From positions 1-64,000 of the forward strand of contig CAJQUW010014422.1 in the NCBI GenBank assembly GCA_907163375.1: a stretch of 64,000 nt of DNA, read 5' to 3'. This DNA is from Prostheceraeus crozeri (taxonomy: Eukaryota; Platyhelminthes; Polycladida; Euryleptidae). The notes under the pieces were generated by a model, which saw only the letters and a program-made list of their open reading frames with translations, ran no database searches and was not told the DNA's origin. The translations under genes were made by a program, and so were the position numbers. The stretch's first letter is position 1, and each line of letters begins with the position of its first letter. Positions 35,701 to 47,735 of the stretch are shown here, one piece after another.

Positions 35701-38553
35701 CTACCATGAGTTTCATCCCGCATAGGACCCAAATCCGAATGGTTCGCAATTCTGCTACGTTTTACGCCGCCGATTTTAGTAAGTATGCTGTGCATGAATT
35801 ATCACTCCAACGTCATGTGGTCAAATCATAAAACTCATACACTCGTCAAGCGAATACTGAAACTCACAACTGAATAAATGTAACATGCTGCGATAATGAA
35901 TAAAATACGATCAACGCCTGGTAAAAAGTGATAAGTTATCAGACAAAAGATATTCCAGACGACGATAAAAGCCTTTTACATTCCTTTTCAGTGCTCATGA
36001 AATAAGGAAGTAGATATACAGACCACTGACAGGCGTTGAATAGACGGGAAAAATAAAACTCGGAAGATGTTTCATAAACTTGTGAAAGTCGACCAATCGC
36101 CACATGATTTCAGATAGCCTACATGTCGCTGAACATTTTTCTTGTCCGTGTACAAAAAATTCTATCCAATAGGAGTGAGAAAGTCTTGAATTAGAGGCGC
36201 TAATGTGAAGCGCAAGCTATGTAATTAGATCAGAAACATGATAATCTACATGTGCATACGTCTAACATGCATTTCTATGTCTAGAGAGATAGACAATATC
36301 ATGGATGGATAACCCTGTCTGCAATCTCTACAGTTGATAATTGAAATTTCCCAACTATTTATCAGGAACCTACCCATCTTCATCACCAAAGAACATTATT
36401 GTTGAGATTAGGTCAAATATCATAAAAGAAGTCGTCACAAAGAAAGAATAGTCGCGCACCTCACTCAGACAGACCAGTAGATATCGCTTACATTTCACAC
36501 TAGCACTTTTAATCCTTAAAGCAAGTAGGGTCTATAAAAATTACATCAACCGTTGTATGAAGATAGACAATCGCCTCATTTACTAGCATCTGACCTTTTG
36601 TGGCAGCTGATCAGGTTCACAGGTTTTAGACAAATGTGAAACCCTGGAGGGGGTAACCTTTTGGATTACGAGTAATGCCTACATTGCATAATGGAGTCAT
36701 CATATTACAATTCTCACCTGGTTCAAGGGTTTTGGGATTCGGTGCTCCATTTGGGAGTTTGTCAGCCGCTGCTAAGGCCTTTAATCTTCTCATTACCAAT
36801 CTATCATGATGAAATATATCCTCTGGACTCCACGAAGAGATGTAATGTTTCCGTTGGAGCATATGGCGAACCTGACCCTTGCTCGTGGGAAAGCATTTAC
36901 TGATTGTATCCGGATTCCATGTGTCAGGGTCATTGCTGGCTAGTTCGATTATCTGCCTCTTTGCTGCCCATGTAAGGAAATTAGAATTCTGATAATCCAA
37001 CTTGTCTATCTGTTGATTTTGAATCCTTCTTCTTTCATTTCGTCGATTGTCTATCTCAGCCTCAGAGAGCATTCGTTTGCTCTCAACAGAACTATTATAC
37101 GATGAGCCGAGCATATCTCCTGCAACAAAATGAAAAATAATAATCAATGTCTCGACACATCCACCATCTACCCTAGTCTTCCAATTACGTTCTTCTCCCT
37201 CAAGAAGGCAGACGCAGCCTTATTTGCCCAAGACGGGCCTTTCGCCTTGGGTTCATGAAGCTCACAATCAAACGACAGGTCTTAGCAAAATTCAATAGAT
37301 CAATTAGTAGTCAGATATTTATTAAATCAAATTAATTCCGTTGTTTTGATCTAATCTGAGTGGTATCAATATTACGGTTACATAGACTCTCAACAAAATA
37401 CATTTACCAAAATATCTTCAGCATTTTTCATGTATTTTTGAGGACTTGCAGGTTTCTACAAGTGATATTTGTGAGACAGTTGGCACAGATACAGGACGAT
37501 TTATATATGCAGGAAGTGCTCATACCACTTATCGAAGTGTGTGCAATATTATTGAGTTGTCAACAGTAGCAGCACTTTCAAAGTTTTAGTTTCTGTATAT
37601 ATTTGTGTTTGTTTCTCACGCATTTTAGATGCTGTTGACATCAAGTATTTTCACAGAACACAAGAGATAAATTGCCTTGTCTGCGTGTTTGGGTTTAGAG
37701 ATGACTTTCTTCAATACTTATGGTCAATGCTAGAACTAGTCTCGAGGGGCAAGAAGATCAATATTCCATTGAACATAAGGCAAACTCAAGCCTAAATTCT
37801 GACGATCCAGAAGATTGACACACTGAACGTACACAGGCAGTATATTTATAAAGTGAAGACTTAAACTGTTTGAAAAAATTTCCATTTGACTAATTTATCA
37901 CTAAGAAAAATTGAGTCAAGGATGTGTGCTTTTCACTTGACAGGACTGAGACACACCTGAGGCTCGTGTGTTCGCTAATACGAGCTGCATTGCGCGTGCT
38001 TGGCCTATCACCCAAACCAAAGAGAGACGAATATCTATGTCAATCTCTATCGCTTGCTTGCATACAATGGCTAGGATAGAATCCGCTCTAGACTAACCCA
38101 AATGCAAATGAATCTATCTCTATGGTACAGACGGACTGTGTGCAATATGATTTCTTTAGTGACACCATTTTATCCTGTAGCATTTCCTTTATTCCGAGTT
38201 AACTGCGATTATGCACGCATGTGTTAAGGGTCAAAGTTATTCCTTGATGACAAATGCAGAATAACCTCCTCAAACACAATGAACAAGATATATTTAATAA
38301 ACAGCATGAATTTACCAATTAACTCCAAAGACTCGATATATCCAGGATCCTGGGTTTCCATATCTATCATTTCTCTGACATGGCCTTTCTTCTTTTTGTG
38401 ATTTTTGATACTTTCTGTTCGTCGAAAATCTCGAAGTCGTGCAGCTGATAAACGGAACTCACAATAGTCGATATTGCATATTGCCGGTAAACTTGTCTTC
38501 AGAGTGGAACAGCGAAATACATGGCGTAAAGCACATGGAAGTAGAATAGACAT
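29744..38553 (-). CDS. NGRN: Neugrin-like mitochondrial protein, three coding exons
   Basis: Neugrin helps maintain mitochondrial 16S rRNA and the mitoribosome. Coding exons on the minus strand are 38316-38553, 36718-37119 and 29744-30336. Borders are GT/AG and both introns are phase 1, giving 1233 nt and 410 residues. The N-terminus (MSILLPCALRHVFRCSTLK) has Arg and Lys but no acid, like a mitochondrial import signal. The core, about residues 105-175, has a basic helix (RRNERRRIQNQQ), then FLTWAAKRQIIELA, DTWNPDTISKCF and GQVRHMLQRK. This follows the human neugrin order LTW...I..L...W......F..S...R.L. The C-terminal half is hydrophilic and has no named domain. Human neugrin has about 291 residues, so this protein is longer. 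An AG acceptor at 38591-38592 suggests an upstream 5' UTR exon. The first intron (6.4 kb) holds transposons. Confidence 0.65.
32803..34234. mobile_element. hAT-like element in neugrin-like intron 1
   Basis: The left end is CAGGGGTGTGGAAGCGGAGC and the right end is the complement of CAGGGCTGCGTAAGCGATTG. They are flanked by a perfect 8-bp duplication, gcttgagc (32795-32802 and 34235-34242). The terminal C..G, the AAGCGG repeats and the duplication length fit hAT. The interior has no intact transposase; a 71-codon acidic frame near the right end (34065-34280) is not convincing. A LINE fragment lies inside at 32960-33480. Confidence 0.8.
32960..33480 (-). mobile_element. LINE C-terminal endonuclease fragment, copy 2
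   Basis: The minus strand reads ILEPPGLSRTDGKRPDG, then KGKHLVWDFTCVDTLA, a SNLQVSSQGSG stretch and ASRAEEKKRLKYG. This gives the P-D, D and K positions of a restriction-like endonuclease. A SPQRPSV-like end follows toward 32960. It is the same family as 11350-11960, which keeps the upstream cysteine motif better. It is short, broken and nested inside the hAT-like element. Confidence 0.6.
35340..35530 (+). mobile_element. tRNA-derived SINE, copy 4
   Basis: CGTGGAACAGTGGTTAAGTA (A-box-like) and GGAGGTCGAGCCCCG (B-box-like) are followed by CATTGGAAGTCGGCAGGAAG, GGCATCCGGACTAAAAGTAC and CCGTCCAAGCCCCAAGTATG. This is the most complete of the four copies and lies in intron 1 of the neugrin-like gene. 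A run of ten C lies near 35670, after the SINE. Confidence 0.8.
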
Positions 38554-39522
38554 GTTGAATAGGAAGTGTCTGTGTTGATTCAATATTTCTCTGCAATATA
38601 AAAATACTCATGTTATTCATAATTCAGGAAAACGCATGTGCTAGCAAACACAAGCAGTGCCAAACACAGAATTAAATGTTTTGTTTATCTGCTTCGGTCT
38701 GCTAGAAGTGAGATTTATTCGAAATTGACGGCACATCGAGGAACTTTGCAAGTGGACAAAAAGGAATTCCTAATACCTTACAGGAGTAGGAAAAAAATCG
38801 TTCGTCGCTTGCGGATTACTTTGAGTTCCAGCAAAGTGCTTTGATTTCCACAATCCCTTCAGATTCGAGGAATTCAGATCATTGTAACAAGTTTGTTCCA
38901 TAATGTTGGCCCTTCCGATCATTATTAAAAATGTAGCAGGCGCACGAAAATTACCTCACTTGATGATTTTACCATCATCTTCTCAGCATACTTCACTACA
39001 TAGTGCATATACTGAATCGAATGCTAGCCAAAGAGCGATATGTGTTTTGGTGTGTGCGAAGTGATATCAAAGCACGCACGCCTCTCCCACTGGTTCTGGT
39101 GTCCTCGGCTAACACCTTGTTGTTAGCTATCTCCAATACTTAGCGATGCATGAATTATCCATTCGAGGAGCAAGTAGTCCAACTCTGTGCCATTTCGATA
39201 TTAAGGTTAAATACAATCGGCTTCCATTCTAGGAACCGAAGACGCGCGCAGATGAATCTAATTGTGGTGCCAAAGTTCGATGAATTTAAATCTTAGTTTA
39301 TGAAATTTCATTCAAACAAGTAAAACTAGGAGTTTTGTTTCAAGTCAGTCGTTGACCAACGTTCGATCTGAACTGTTGCAGTCTTTCGGAAAAAGAACAA
39401 CTAGCGATGCCAGCATATCTTTATCGGTCCCTTGTGCTTAAATAGCTCAAGTCTGAGGACATGTGCAAGAGATTCCGGCGCCACCATTTCCTGAAAGTCC
39501 CATAAGAACCCTTTTCATACTA
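38554..39522. other. Upstream of neugrin-like gene
   Basis: Expected 5' UTR and promoter side of the minus-strand gene. No core promoter motif could be assigned with confidence, and no repeat end was seen. Confidence 0.35.
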
Positions 39523-40435
39523 CACCCTTTGCCGCTCAAGACGAACGAATCTGCAGTCAACTGCGACTCGGCATCCGCTACTGTTCTAAACCAATAGAAA
39601 AAATAGGTGAATCATCAACAGACTGCACCGAACCTGCATCCAATTGCAACTCTAATGCGCAAACAGAACGTTGAGATAGCTTTATATCTAGCAGACCAAG
39701 AATTAGTAAAAAATAAAAACCAATTTCATCAATATTAATTACGTAATCAAACACCTGTAAATTACTTGATCAGCAAGACATTACGAATGAGATATGAGCT
39801 CAATTGAATTTGACTCAAATTTTATGAAAAGCAAGCGATGATCATCAATCGAATATCAAAACACATTGTAAACGTCATACAGCTGCAAAATGAATATTTT
39901 TGCTAATACAAAATGTCTTTTAGACCTTGACATTTGGGAATGTAAGTCACAGAATGACGATACCAACCAGCACATTACACTGGAGTTATTTCTGTGATTG
40001 CCTCTGTGCCAATTTCAACTAGAATTCGCCTTCTTCTAGATTTTGAATCTTGCCCGCCTTCTTCATTCAACCTCTCTTGAATTTCTTGTGAGGACAAGCG
40101 GTTTTTAGTGCCTATTTCCATTCGGAAAACGCATTCTCGATGGGATTGAGAAATGAGGAATTGGAAAGAAAAAATTTCGCCACATGCAATGAATTTGACA
40201 ACTGTGCATTCCGATGGCACGGAGCATCATCCATCGGCCTAATCATAAAAGTCCTTCTATTTGAATCTTGGGAATTGCTTACTGTTTCTAGAAACTCACT
40301 AAATATTGTTATTTAAAATCTTCATCGTTTTCAAAAGCCCTCATTAATCGACGTTTCTCTTGGCCGATTATCTTCGCTTTGGCCATTGTAATTGCAGTTG
40401 ACTGCAGATTCGGTCGTCTTGAGCGGCGAAAGGTG
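39523..40435. mobile_element. TIR element, unclassified
   Basis: CACCCTTTGCCGCTCAAGAC, followed by GAATCTGCAGTCAACTGC, on the left is mirrored at 40390-40435 by the complement of CACCTTTCGCCGCTCAAGAC and the same following words. The inverted ends are about 45 bp with few mismatches and the whole is 913 bp. An 81-codon minus frame inside (39975-40220) shows no known domain. No target duplication was resolved. Confidence 0.65.
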
Positions 40436-40936
40436 CACTTACTCGAAGTCCGATACGAACTACTATCAAGCTAATTAGCAAGATTGATAGCCATGATGGA
40501 TACTCAGTAGACATATTAAAAGCGATTATGTTATGGAAAACTCTTGATATTTTTCGTTATCTTTCAGGTTACAGGCGTAATGTATGTCCAAAAATATATG
40601 TAGAAAAGAATGCCACGAGAGTCGGTCTAAAAATGAAAATACGCAAATGACATGCATGTATGAGTGCATTTTCTAACAAATGTGAGCATAATTAAAACTA
40701 ACTTGATAAGTCACATTCAGTGATCTGCAAATCCTCATTGCTACTGACTTTTTATGGGCATCAGAATTCTTAGGGGAAGTAAAGCACAGTTCTCTTCAAG
40801 CAGTATAATTCAATAGCTTTTAAGAAAGATGAAAATTATAAGCCAAGCTGATGATAGATATTTATTTCAAAACATTTCACCGATTTGAAGGTCTGTACAC
40901 TTAAAAAGGATGATATCTCACAACATTTGTGATACA
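40436..40936. other. Intergenic, nothing recognised
   Basis: No gene was recognised between the two TIR elements. Confidence 0.35.
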
Positions 40937-43111
40937 CAGGGTGTCCAAAAAGGTTCGCCCGATTATTATTGTTTGTCAACATTCATTTTAAGTTCTTCAG
41001 CTAACTTAAAAGAACAACAACTGCGAATGAAACTGCAATGATAACTGCGAAAGAAACAATGATACAACAATAGCTACCGACAAAATTGCTCAAATTCTTT
41101 TCCATTTTGTTCGGTACAAGCGAACAGCTGCGAAGCAATACTGTTGCTAACTTTACGGGGGTGTTCCTCGTCGACTGCTTCGTACGTTCATTAATTACTC
41201 GACGAATGTCAAGAAGGATTCATGGCTTTTCTTTGTGCATCATGTCTTTAAGAGCACCGAGCGAGAAGAAATCCACCGGGAATAAATCGATCTAACGCGC
41301 TGGCGAATCGATCGGTCAACGCCGGCCAATCCATCTGACATAGAAGTTCGTGTCAGGCAATTCATGAACACGATGAGCGTGGTGCGGCGGAGCACCATCT
41401 TGCTAGAAGCCTGGAAGTGAATGTCCCTTTGTTGCTGTATTGATAAAAAGAAGTAGGTTTGAAGCATGCCGTTCTCCAGTGACTGGTGCATCGAGGAGAA
41501 ATGTCCCGATAATCTCATTGCATGACATGGCAGCCCAAACGGTCACTCCAGGGATTTTCATGACTCCAATGCGAACCTTGTTGTCAATTTATGTGACCGC
41601 TTGATTTAAAGCACGCTTCATCTGACCACCACATCTAATCTTGTAAAGTCTCTTCGCTTCATTTAAAAAAACATCTCTCCAAGAATTAAACTCTGTGATC
41701 GAAATCTCAGTCGTGTATATCATTGAGCAGTCGAGGAATTTTAGACCCCAAGCTTCTTTTACGCAACAAATGACAGACCTGCCAACCTTGAAACATGAAA
41801 ATCCGGGACAAATTTTATTACCGTAACTACCAGAGCATAGGACGATGCCATGTATAGGACGCAGTGGATATTTGTCCCCAAAAGCGATGGAAAGACTGTG
41901 CGCCTGCGCATAGGACGCATCCTAATTTTAATCCTTAATTTCCATTATTTTTTATAGAAACGGTGTCATTAAGTTAACTCATCTCCATTCAATTGCTCCG
42001 ATCGCAGTGAGTGATGATTCATGACTCACTCATCCTGTCAGTCAAAAATATTGATATATTGATAAATATTGACAAATATTGCAAGTATGATTATGCATAA
42101 TTGACGTTTGCAAGTCAACAGTATGGTCTGAAGTCTCTTCAACAGAAAGATCAGTCTGAAAGCAAGATCATAAGATACATCCCACCTTATTAACAGCATT
42201 CGTCGCAAAAGCTGAAATGCAAATTTGGAAAATACTTACTACCTTTTTAAACTCATAGAAGGAAATACATCCGGGCTACATAATGATTAATAAAAAGACA
42301 TCAGCGTGAAAAGACAATGCCACTAAGAAATCCGCAAACTTCATCATCATGCATGTTTCCTTATCTTAGGATTGCGCGCGCAGCGCAAATTTTTGAAATA
42401 TGCGTTCTTAAACGATCTAGAATTCATCTTAGGTTAATAAAGTCAAAATCCTCCGGGACACCATTTTAACTTTTCCGGGACATCCGGGACAGCTCCAAAA
42501 TCCGGGACTGTCCCGGAAAATCCGGGACAGTTGTCAGGTCTGAAATTATGGGCAATCTGACGACTAATTTCATGCAAGCTCACTTGATAGTGCCAGATTT
42601 CTGACAACACAGATTTCTGAGGACTGCCGATGCGACCAGCTTCCAACTGATCATCTTTTTTTCCTCTGATTTTTCTCAGTTCCTTTAAGTCCGGAAGAAA
42701 AAATAAGAATGGCGGTCAAACACAGAAGTCAAACATCTGACCAGCAACAGATAGATTATGAGCGGTGTTCTGCAACCTCGCGTTCACGTACTTGAAGCAC
42801 AAGTGGAAGAATTAAACGAATCACTGTCACTTATTAAAGTGAAGTTTCCCACAATCCACAGTCGCCGAGGAACTGTGCTGAAAAGTTTGTCGCATTGCTA
42901 CTTCGCAGTTGTCCTATTGCATCAAGTACAACGGAGAAAAATTTCGCTGGTAGTAATTGTTGTATCACTCTCTGGTAGTTGTCACTGCATAGCTTCCTTC
43001 GCAGTAGTTATTCTTTACTATTTTGTATGTATTCATTATAGTTAGCTGAAAAACTTACTATGTGCATGTATCTTGACAAGTGAAATGGGGCGAAACTTTT
43101 TGGACACCCTG
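40937..43111 (-). mobile_element. Tc1/mariner-type transposon, decayed
   Basis: The ends are CAGGGTGTCCAAAAAGGTTC on the left and the complement of CAGGGTGTCCAAAAAGTTTC on the right. TA stands at the right (43112-43113); the left TA seems mutated to CA. On the minus strand near 41420-41240, pieces such as HELPDTNFYVRWIGRR and FPVDFF recall the catalytic end (WIGRRG...SPDLTPLDFFLWG) of mariner-superfamily transposases. Toward 42646 an N-terminal piece (LEAGRIGSPQKSVLSEIW) appears. The transposase is broken by several stops and frame changes and by the nested element at 41774-42542. Confidence 0.7.
41774..42542. mobile_element. TIR element nested in the mariner-type transposon
   Basis: The left end CAGACCTGCCAACCTTGAAA and the right end, complement of CAGACCTGACAACTGTCCCG, are inverted. 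Both are followed by repeats of TCCGGGAC; the right end has several in a row. The length is 769 bp and no transposase was found. The terminal CAG suggests a hAT or related type, but the 8 bases on either side do not match well, so the family is open. Confidence 0.6.
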
Positions 43112-46100
43112 TATAATATAGAATTCAAATGATCAGATGTTGATAACATTCTTCATTGTTGTTCAATGAAAGTCTAAACCCTTTTGATAATAATGGCTTC
43201 TCTGAGCAGTAATTTCATGCTGCTAGTGTCTGATGTCAAAATCTTAATGGTGATGGCTGACATGTTCGTTTGTGCTTGAAAATGTTTGAGTCCTTATGTG
43301 TGATCTGTCATTTATTCTTGTAAGCAATGTTCGGACGATGCTTCCTACATAAAATTTATGACATTTGATACACTTTACTTCATCTACAACCACTGATCTA
43401 AACCGAAGTTTGCTATCAGATAGAACACAGTTTTAATGAACATGCTTCGGTTGTTTACAGCACCAACAGAATGCTGCATCATGAATAGCTGATATGGAAG
43501 TCAAGACTGATTTGATCGTGTGCTGCAAAATTAAGGAAATCTAGTATCCATTCGATTTTAGGAAAATATCAATTTACTAACAAAAATAAAGCAACATGGC
43601 ATGCTGTCTATACAATTATTATATTGAAAAGGGGGTTCATAGTGCACTATAAAGCACACTATAAAGCCAGCTGATTCCTTTGGTGCGACGCAGCTTTCTA
43701 TTTTCAATTCTTGTAAATAAGAGCGGCCAAGGCTACCTGCCCGAGTAGTGCGCCTGCGGACATTTTGCAAATTTTCGGGCATGCCCTTTGAACTTTACAA
43801 TAGAGCTACGCGTGTAGATGCTTCTTTAGTGAAAGAAATATGATCTAATTAAGAATAAATTCAGCATTTGATTAAATTCCATCTGACAAGCATCTTTGGC
43901 AGATGTTACACTAAACATTAAACTTATGCGATTTTGTGAGACATATTACGTGAATAGTCCAGTTTTATCACTTGCATATATATCGGAATGACTTTCAAAT
44001 GAGTCAGTTCACCATTACGAATCAAGTATGATCTGGTGAACAAAATTTTACATTTACGAAAGTTAACTAAAAACAGATACCGTTCGGAGTGGTGACTTTG
44101 AGCAGATTTGAAGTTTAACTCAAATTTTCAGTTACTGACAAGCAAAAAAAAATACAAAGAATACATATCAAAAGTTGCATCTGCGCTAGTACAACACGGT
44201 CAGCAAGAATAGCTTCTATCAAACATTTGGGATTGGGTGACTTTGGACACTCGATAAAACCACTAATTCTCATGAAAATATCGACATGAAACACTTATTG
44301 TACTGTGCAGTACAAAAAGTGAGTTCGGTGTGTTCAGTCATGCATAGCACCATGCTTTATTTTGATCTCGTCGTCTTCAACGTTGTCTAATCGAAAAAAT
44401 AAACAGTATTAATCAGCGAATTTCAATGACTTTGTTGAATAACTTTAATCATTCCGGAAGTTTAGTTTTCGCATCTTGCATATATAGGCCTAAATGCAAG
44501 CCTTGAGCATTCCCGATTATGGTGTGTGCATCTAGCACGACTAATAAGTCTATTTGGATCTAAGGGAATGCATTTCAATTTTAATAAAGCTTGCATTTAA
44601 ATAATAAAGTATGAATCAATTAAACAATTTCACACTTATGATTGAGACCAACAGATGACAGTGCTAGCGTAACTTTCCTACCATGAACAGTGCCGCATCA
44701 TCTTGCCTATTTATCGAAACATCATTCGAATGCAACATATTTCGCATAAATTGTATATTACGGTTTGGTGAGCAAGGCGAAGTGAAAGAAAAATTTGATT
44801 AGGTCCAATAAGTAACAACGATGTAAATCGCAACTAAATTCACGCATAAATTCAAAGCTCTACGTCGAATAAAATTTCTGCAAAAGAATTACATGCCGCG
44901 CCCACGTGTTATTCTTCTGACTGGTGAAATTATTATGTGGATTACAAAATTGGCTACAAACTCTAATCAAATAGTCGACCATTAATCACTGTTAGCAATT
45001 GGCACACTGTCATACGGCATTGTCTGAACATGGAAGGACTCACATCATCGATCATTAAAATTCCATTTTTCCCATTACGCCCAATATGAAAACCGATGAT
45101 GGCATAACATTTTTGTGTCATGCAATATGTGCGGCAGTTAACGGAGAACATTTTGAATAACATCTTAAAGAATAAGTGCATGAGAAAACTTCAAAGTCGG
45201 CCAATTTATTAAAATACAAATGTCACAGAAGCAATTATGTGTAAGAATGAATATTTGTGGCGTTCCCAGGATCCTTGAAACTGTTAGCAGCAAAAGTCAT
45301 TGTCTGATGATGTAGGCCTAAACGAAAATGTAAAATGTAGAATAAAATGTAGGAAGTATGATGGTTTTAATTGCTATAGTAAAGTACAGTTATGTCGGCA
45401 CACCCACTGCTAAAAGTCAGCTTACTTTTCCCATTGACAGTTTGGTGACTATGGACAAGTATAATTAACTATATTTTTGATCATTATTTCACGAAGTGCA
45501 TTAAACACAAATTACAATTTAGGAAATTGTCAGACATGTCGCAGTGAGATGAAGCATTGAAAGGCGCAATCACATGTTCAATAGCGGCACCATTTTTTTT
45601 AAAGTCCACCGGTATTTTTTAGTGGCTGTTGTTATTCAATATTTTACTGTGTTATTCAATATTTTAAAAAATTTGAAATCTCATTAGAACATCAAACGCA
45701 ATGTAACAGAAACTAAGTAATTACACATTATTGATGAAAATAACTTGATAAATAAATTAATCTGTAACTGTTGAAGGAAAAAAACACACTTGTGATTGAG
45801 TGCATCATTCAAATTGCCGATTCACTCAAGTAGATTCCAGTTCTGCCTAGTCGGTTCGTAGGTGTAAACAGGGATGAGAGTGGAATCGGGGTCCCCAGCC
45901 CAACTTCATGTTTCAAGAGAGCCTCAAATAGAAAATAATAAATCTAACATTAGGAATGCTTGCTGGGTTCCCCGATGATCCTTGTAACTCCTCATCACTA
46001 TGTGACATCCTATAAAAAGTAATTCATTCCTAACATCAAAAAGAACAAGTCATAGACAACAATATGTCAAACAAGATCCTAATGATGATATATGTCACAT

Positions 46101-46126
46101 GCGTTAAGCAAAGCAATACATAAGAG
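43112..46126. other. Long non-coding stretch, nothing recognised
   Basis: AT-rich, with TAGGCCTA words near 44486 and 45313. The unit GTTATTCAATATTTTA is duplicated in tandem near 45630-45667. No exon or element end was supported. Frames at 43558-43782 and 44963-45181 lack domains. Confidence 0.45.
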
Positions 46127-46137
46127 CATGACGATTA
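46127..46137 (+). repeat. Target duplication, left
   Basis: catgacgatta, repeated exactly at 48704-48714. It marks the two ends of the palindromic Penelope-like insertion. Confidence 0.8.
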
Positions 46138-47072
46138 TTCATTCTGTTGATCAGACCAGAAGGCTGATGATGAAAAAGTCTCCTTGCTTTTCGGCGTGAT
46201 AATTGTAATTATAAGTAAAAGAAAATTTACAAGGTCCCGACGCGTTTCGCGAATTCTCGCTTTGTCTAGGGACGATCGTGAAGAGGACAAACTGACAGTC
46301 AAACTCGTCTTAAAATAGGTGATGGTGAGTTGGATTTAAAATACGGTCAGTTCATGCTTGCGATTCAGTGAGGGACAAATCATCTTTATGTGTCTCGCTT
46401 CTGACAGTCTCGTGTCTAGCGCGTCACTGCACTTTTCCAGGATGTCTAAGTCATAGTCATCAATAGATATCAGGCCATGCTGCGAATGTTCACCTAAAGC
46501 ACTAGACCTGTCCTGCTTCTGGATCGCACGTTTATGTTCCATGAAGCGGAATTTGAAAGGTCTGCAGGTTTGGCCAACATAAATTTGATTGCAAATTTTG
46601 CAAGTGAATTTATAAATTAGGAAACGGTCTGTACATTTGTTTTTGGCAGGCAACCGAGTGCAAATGTCACAATCTTCATGTTTTAGTTTTTTGTTTTTAT
46701 TTTTTAAACTACAATAAAGTGATTTGTTTGGGGTGCTAATCAACTTCGCGGGTAATTCGTATTTTTTTATTAAGTGACGAATTTTATTGTCTGTATGATC
46801 ATTGATGAAACGTAATTTTAAGTTACTAGTATTCTGCGAGACTATTTTATTTCTAGACTTAGATTTTCTAGAGAAATTGTGGGTGAACCCGTTGTTTTTT
46901 AATTTTATGTCCAACTGATTGAGGGATTTCTTCAAGTCATGTTCGTTGTTGCATCTTTTAGTAACATTATTAATACTACTAGTGACAAAATTGGATTTTA
47001 TGTGAGCAGGGACAAAACTATCTTTTCTTAGTGAAGTTCCCGAGTGCATTTCTTTTTGGTACCAACAGTAAA
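46138..47072 (-). repeat. Palindrome arm, left
   Basis: This 935-bp arm is the inverted twin of 47736-48670. The 237 C-terminal residues encoded by both arms are identical, and no difference was noticed in the non-coding ends either. The arms are separated by 663 bp of single-copy element sequence. Confidence 0.9.
46234..46273 (-). ncRNA. Hammerhead-ribozyme-like motif of the Penelope-like element
   Basis: On the element's sense strand GTCCC and GGGAC form stem I. GCGA and TCGC form stem II around GAAT, followed by GAAAC and GCGTC just before GGGAC. The first core strand reads TAGACAAA instead of CTGANGA, so activity is doubtful. Its place, 60 bases after the endonuclease stop, is where Penelope-like elements carry such ribozymes. 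Confidence 0.5.
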
Positions 47073-47735
47073 GTATCTTTTTGTTAGCATTGCTTATACT
47101 AATATCTAAGAAGTTAAGAGTTTTGTTCGGCACCTCAATAGTGAAGTTAATATCATTATTTATACTGTTGAAAGTTTCTAATATGATATCGAAATCTGCA
47201 TTGGTCGGGAATGGACCCATTATTATATCATCAATGTACCTTGCGTACATGTCTGGCGAAATATTATGATTGTCTTTCAATTTTTTCAGAGCTTTGTTTT
47301 CTAAGCTATTCATAAAAATAACCGCGAATGGTGGGCTGAAATGTGTGCCCATCGGACAGCCTTTGATTTGTTGGAAGAAATTACCGTTATATTGTATTTC
47401 GTAATTGTAGCAGATAAATTTTAACATATTTTCTATCGACTGAAGGTCAAGGCCGTAATTATTTATTTTATCCCAATTTTCAGCGGTAAAGTTTATAACT
47501 TCTGAAATTGCTTCAGCAATCGGGATGCTGGGGTACAAGTTTTTAACATCAAGGGATAAGAAGATGGTATTGGTTTTGCAACTTCTTTCTATGTTTTTTA
47601 ATTTTAAGATCAGATCTTGTGTTTTTTAAATGGGCTGGGACCAATTCCATCAGTTGAGTTAGTATTCTAGTCACAAGCCAATCTATCTTCTGAGTAGGGT
47701 TATTGATACATGAAGCAATCGGGCGGACTGGTAAT

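Larger units (their letters stand above)
46138..47735 (-). mobile_element. Penelope-like retroelement, 5'-truncated copy
   Basis: A 400-codon minus frame (46336-47538) covers most of the reverse transcriptase and the complete GIY-YIG endonuclease. The RT shows NLYPSIPI (motif A side), GCPMGTHFSPPFA (motif B) and YARYIDDII (YxDD box, motif C). A linker has CDICTRLPAKNKC, zinc-like. The endonuclease has IYKFTCKICNQIYVG and QTCRPFKFRFMEHKRA, typical of Penelope-type GIY-YIG. The upstream RT segment (RPIASCINNPTQKIDW) is in another frame at 47549-47735, so the copy is broken about once, and it is truncated before the RT start. From the stop at 46336 a 3' non-coding part with a hammerhead-like motif runs to 46138. 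Confidence 0.9.

Noticed and set aside
39975-40220. Charged 81-codon minus-strand frame in the TIR element
   Set aside because: No recognisable domain and no splice context.
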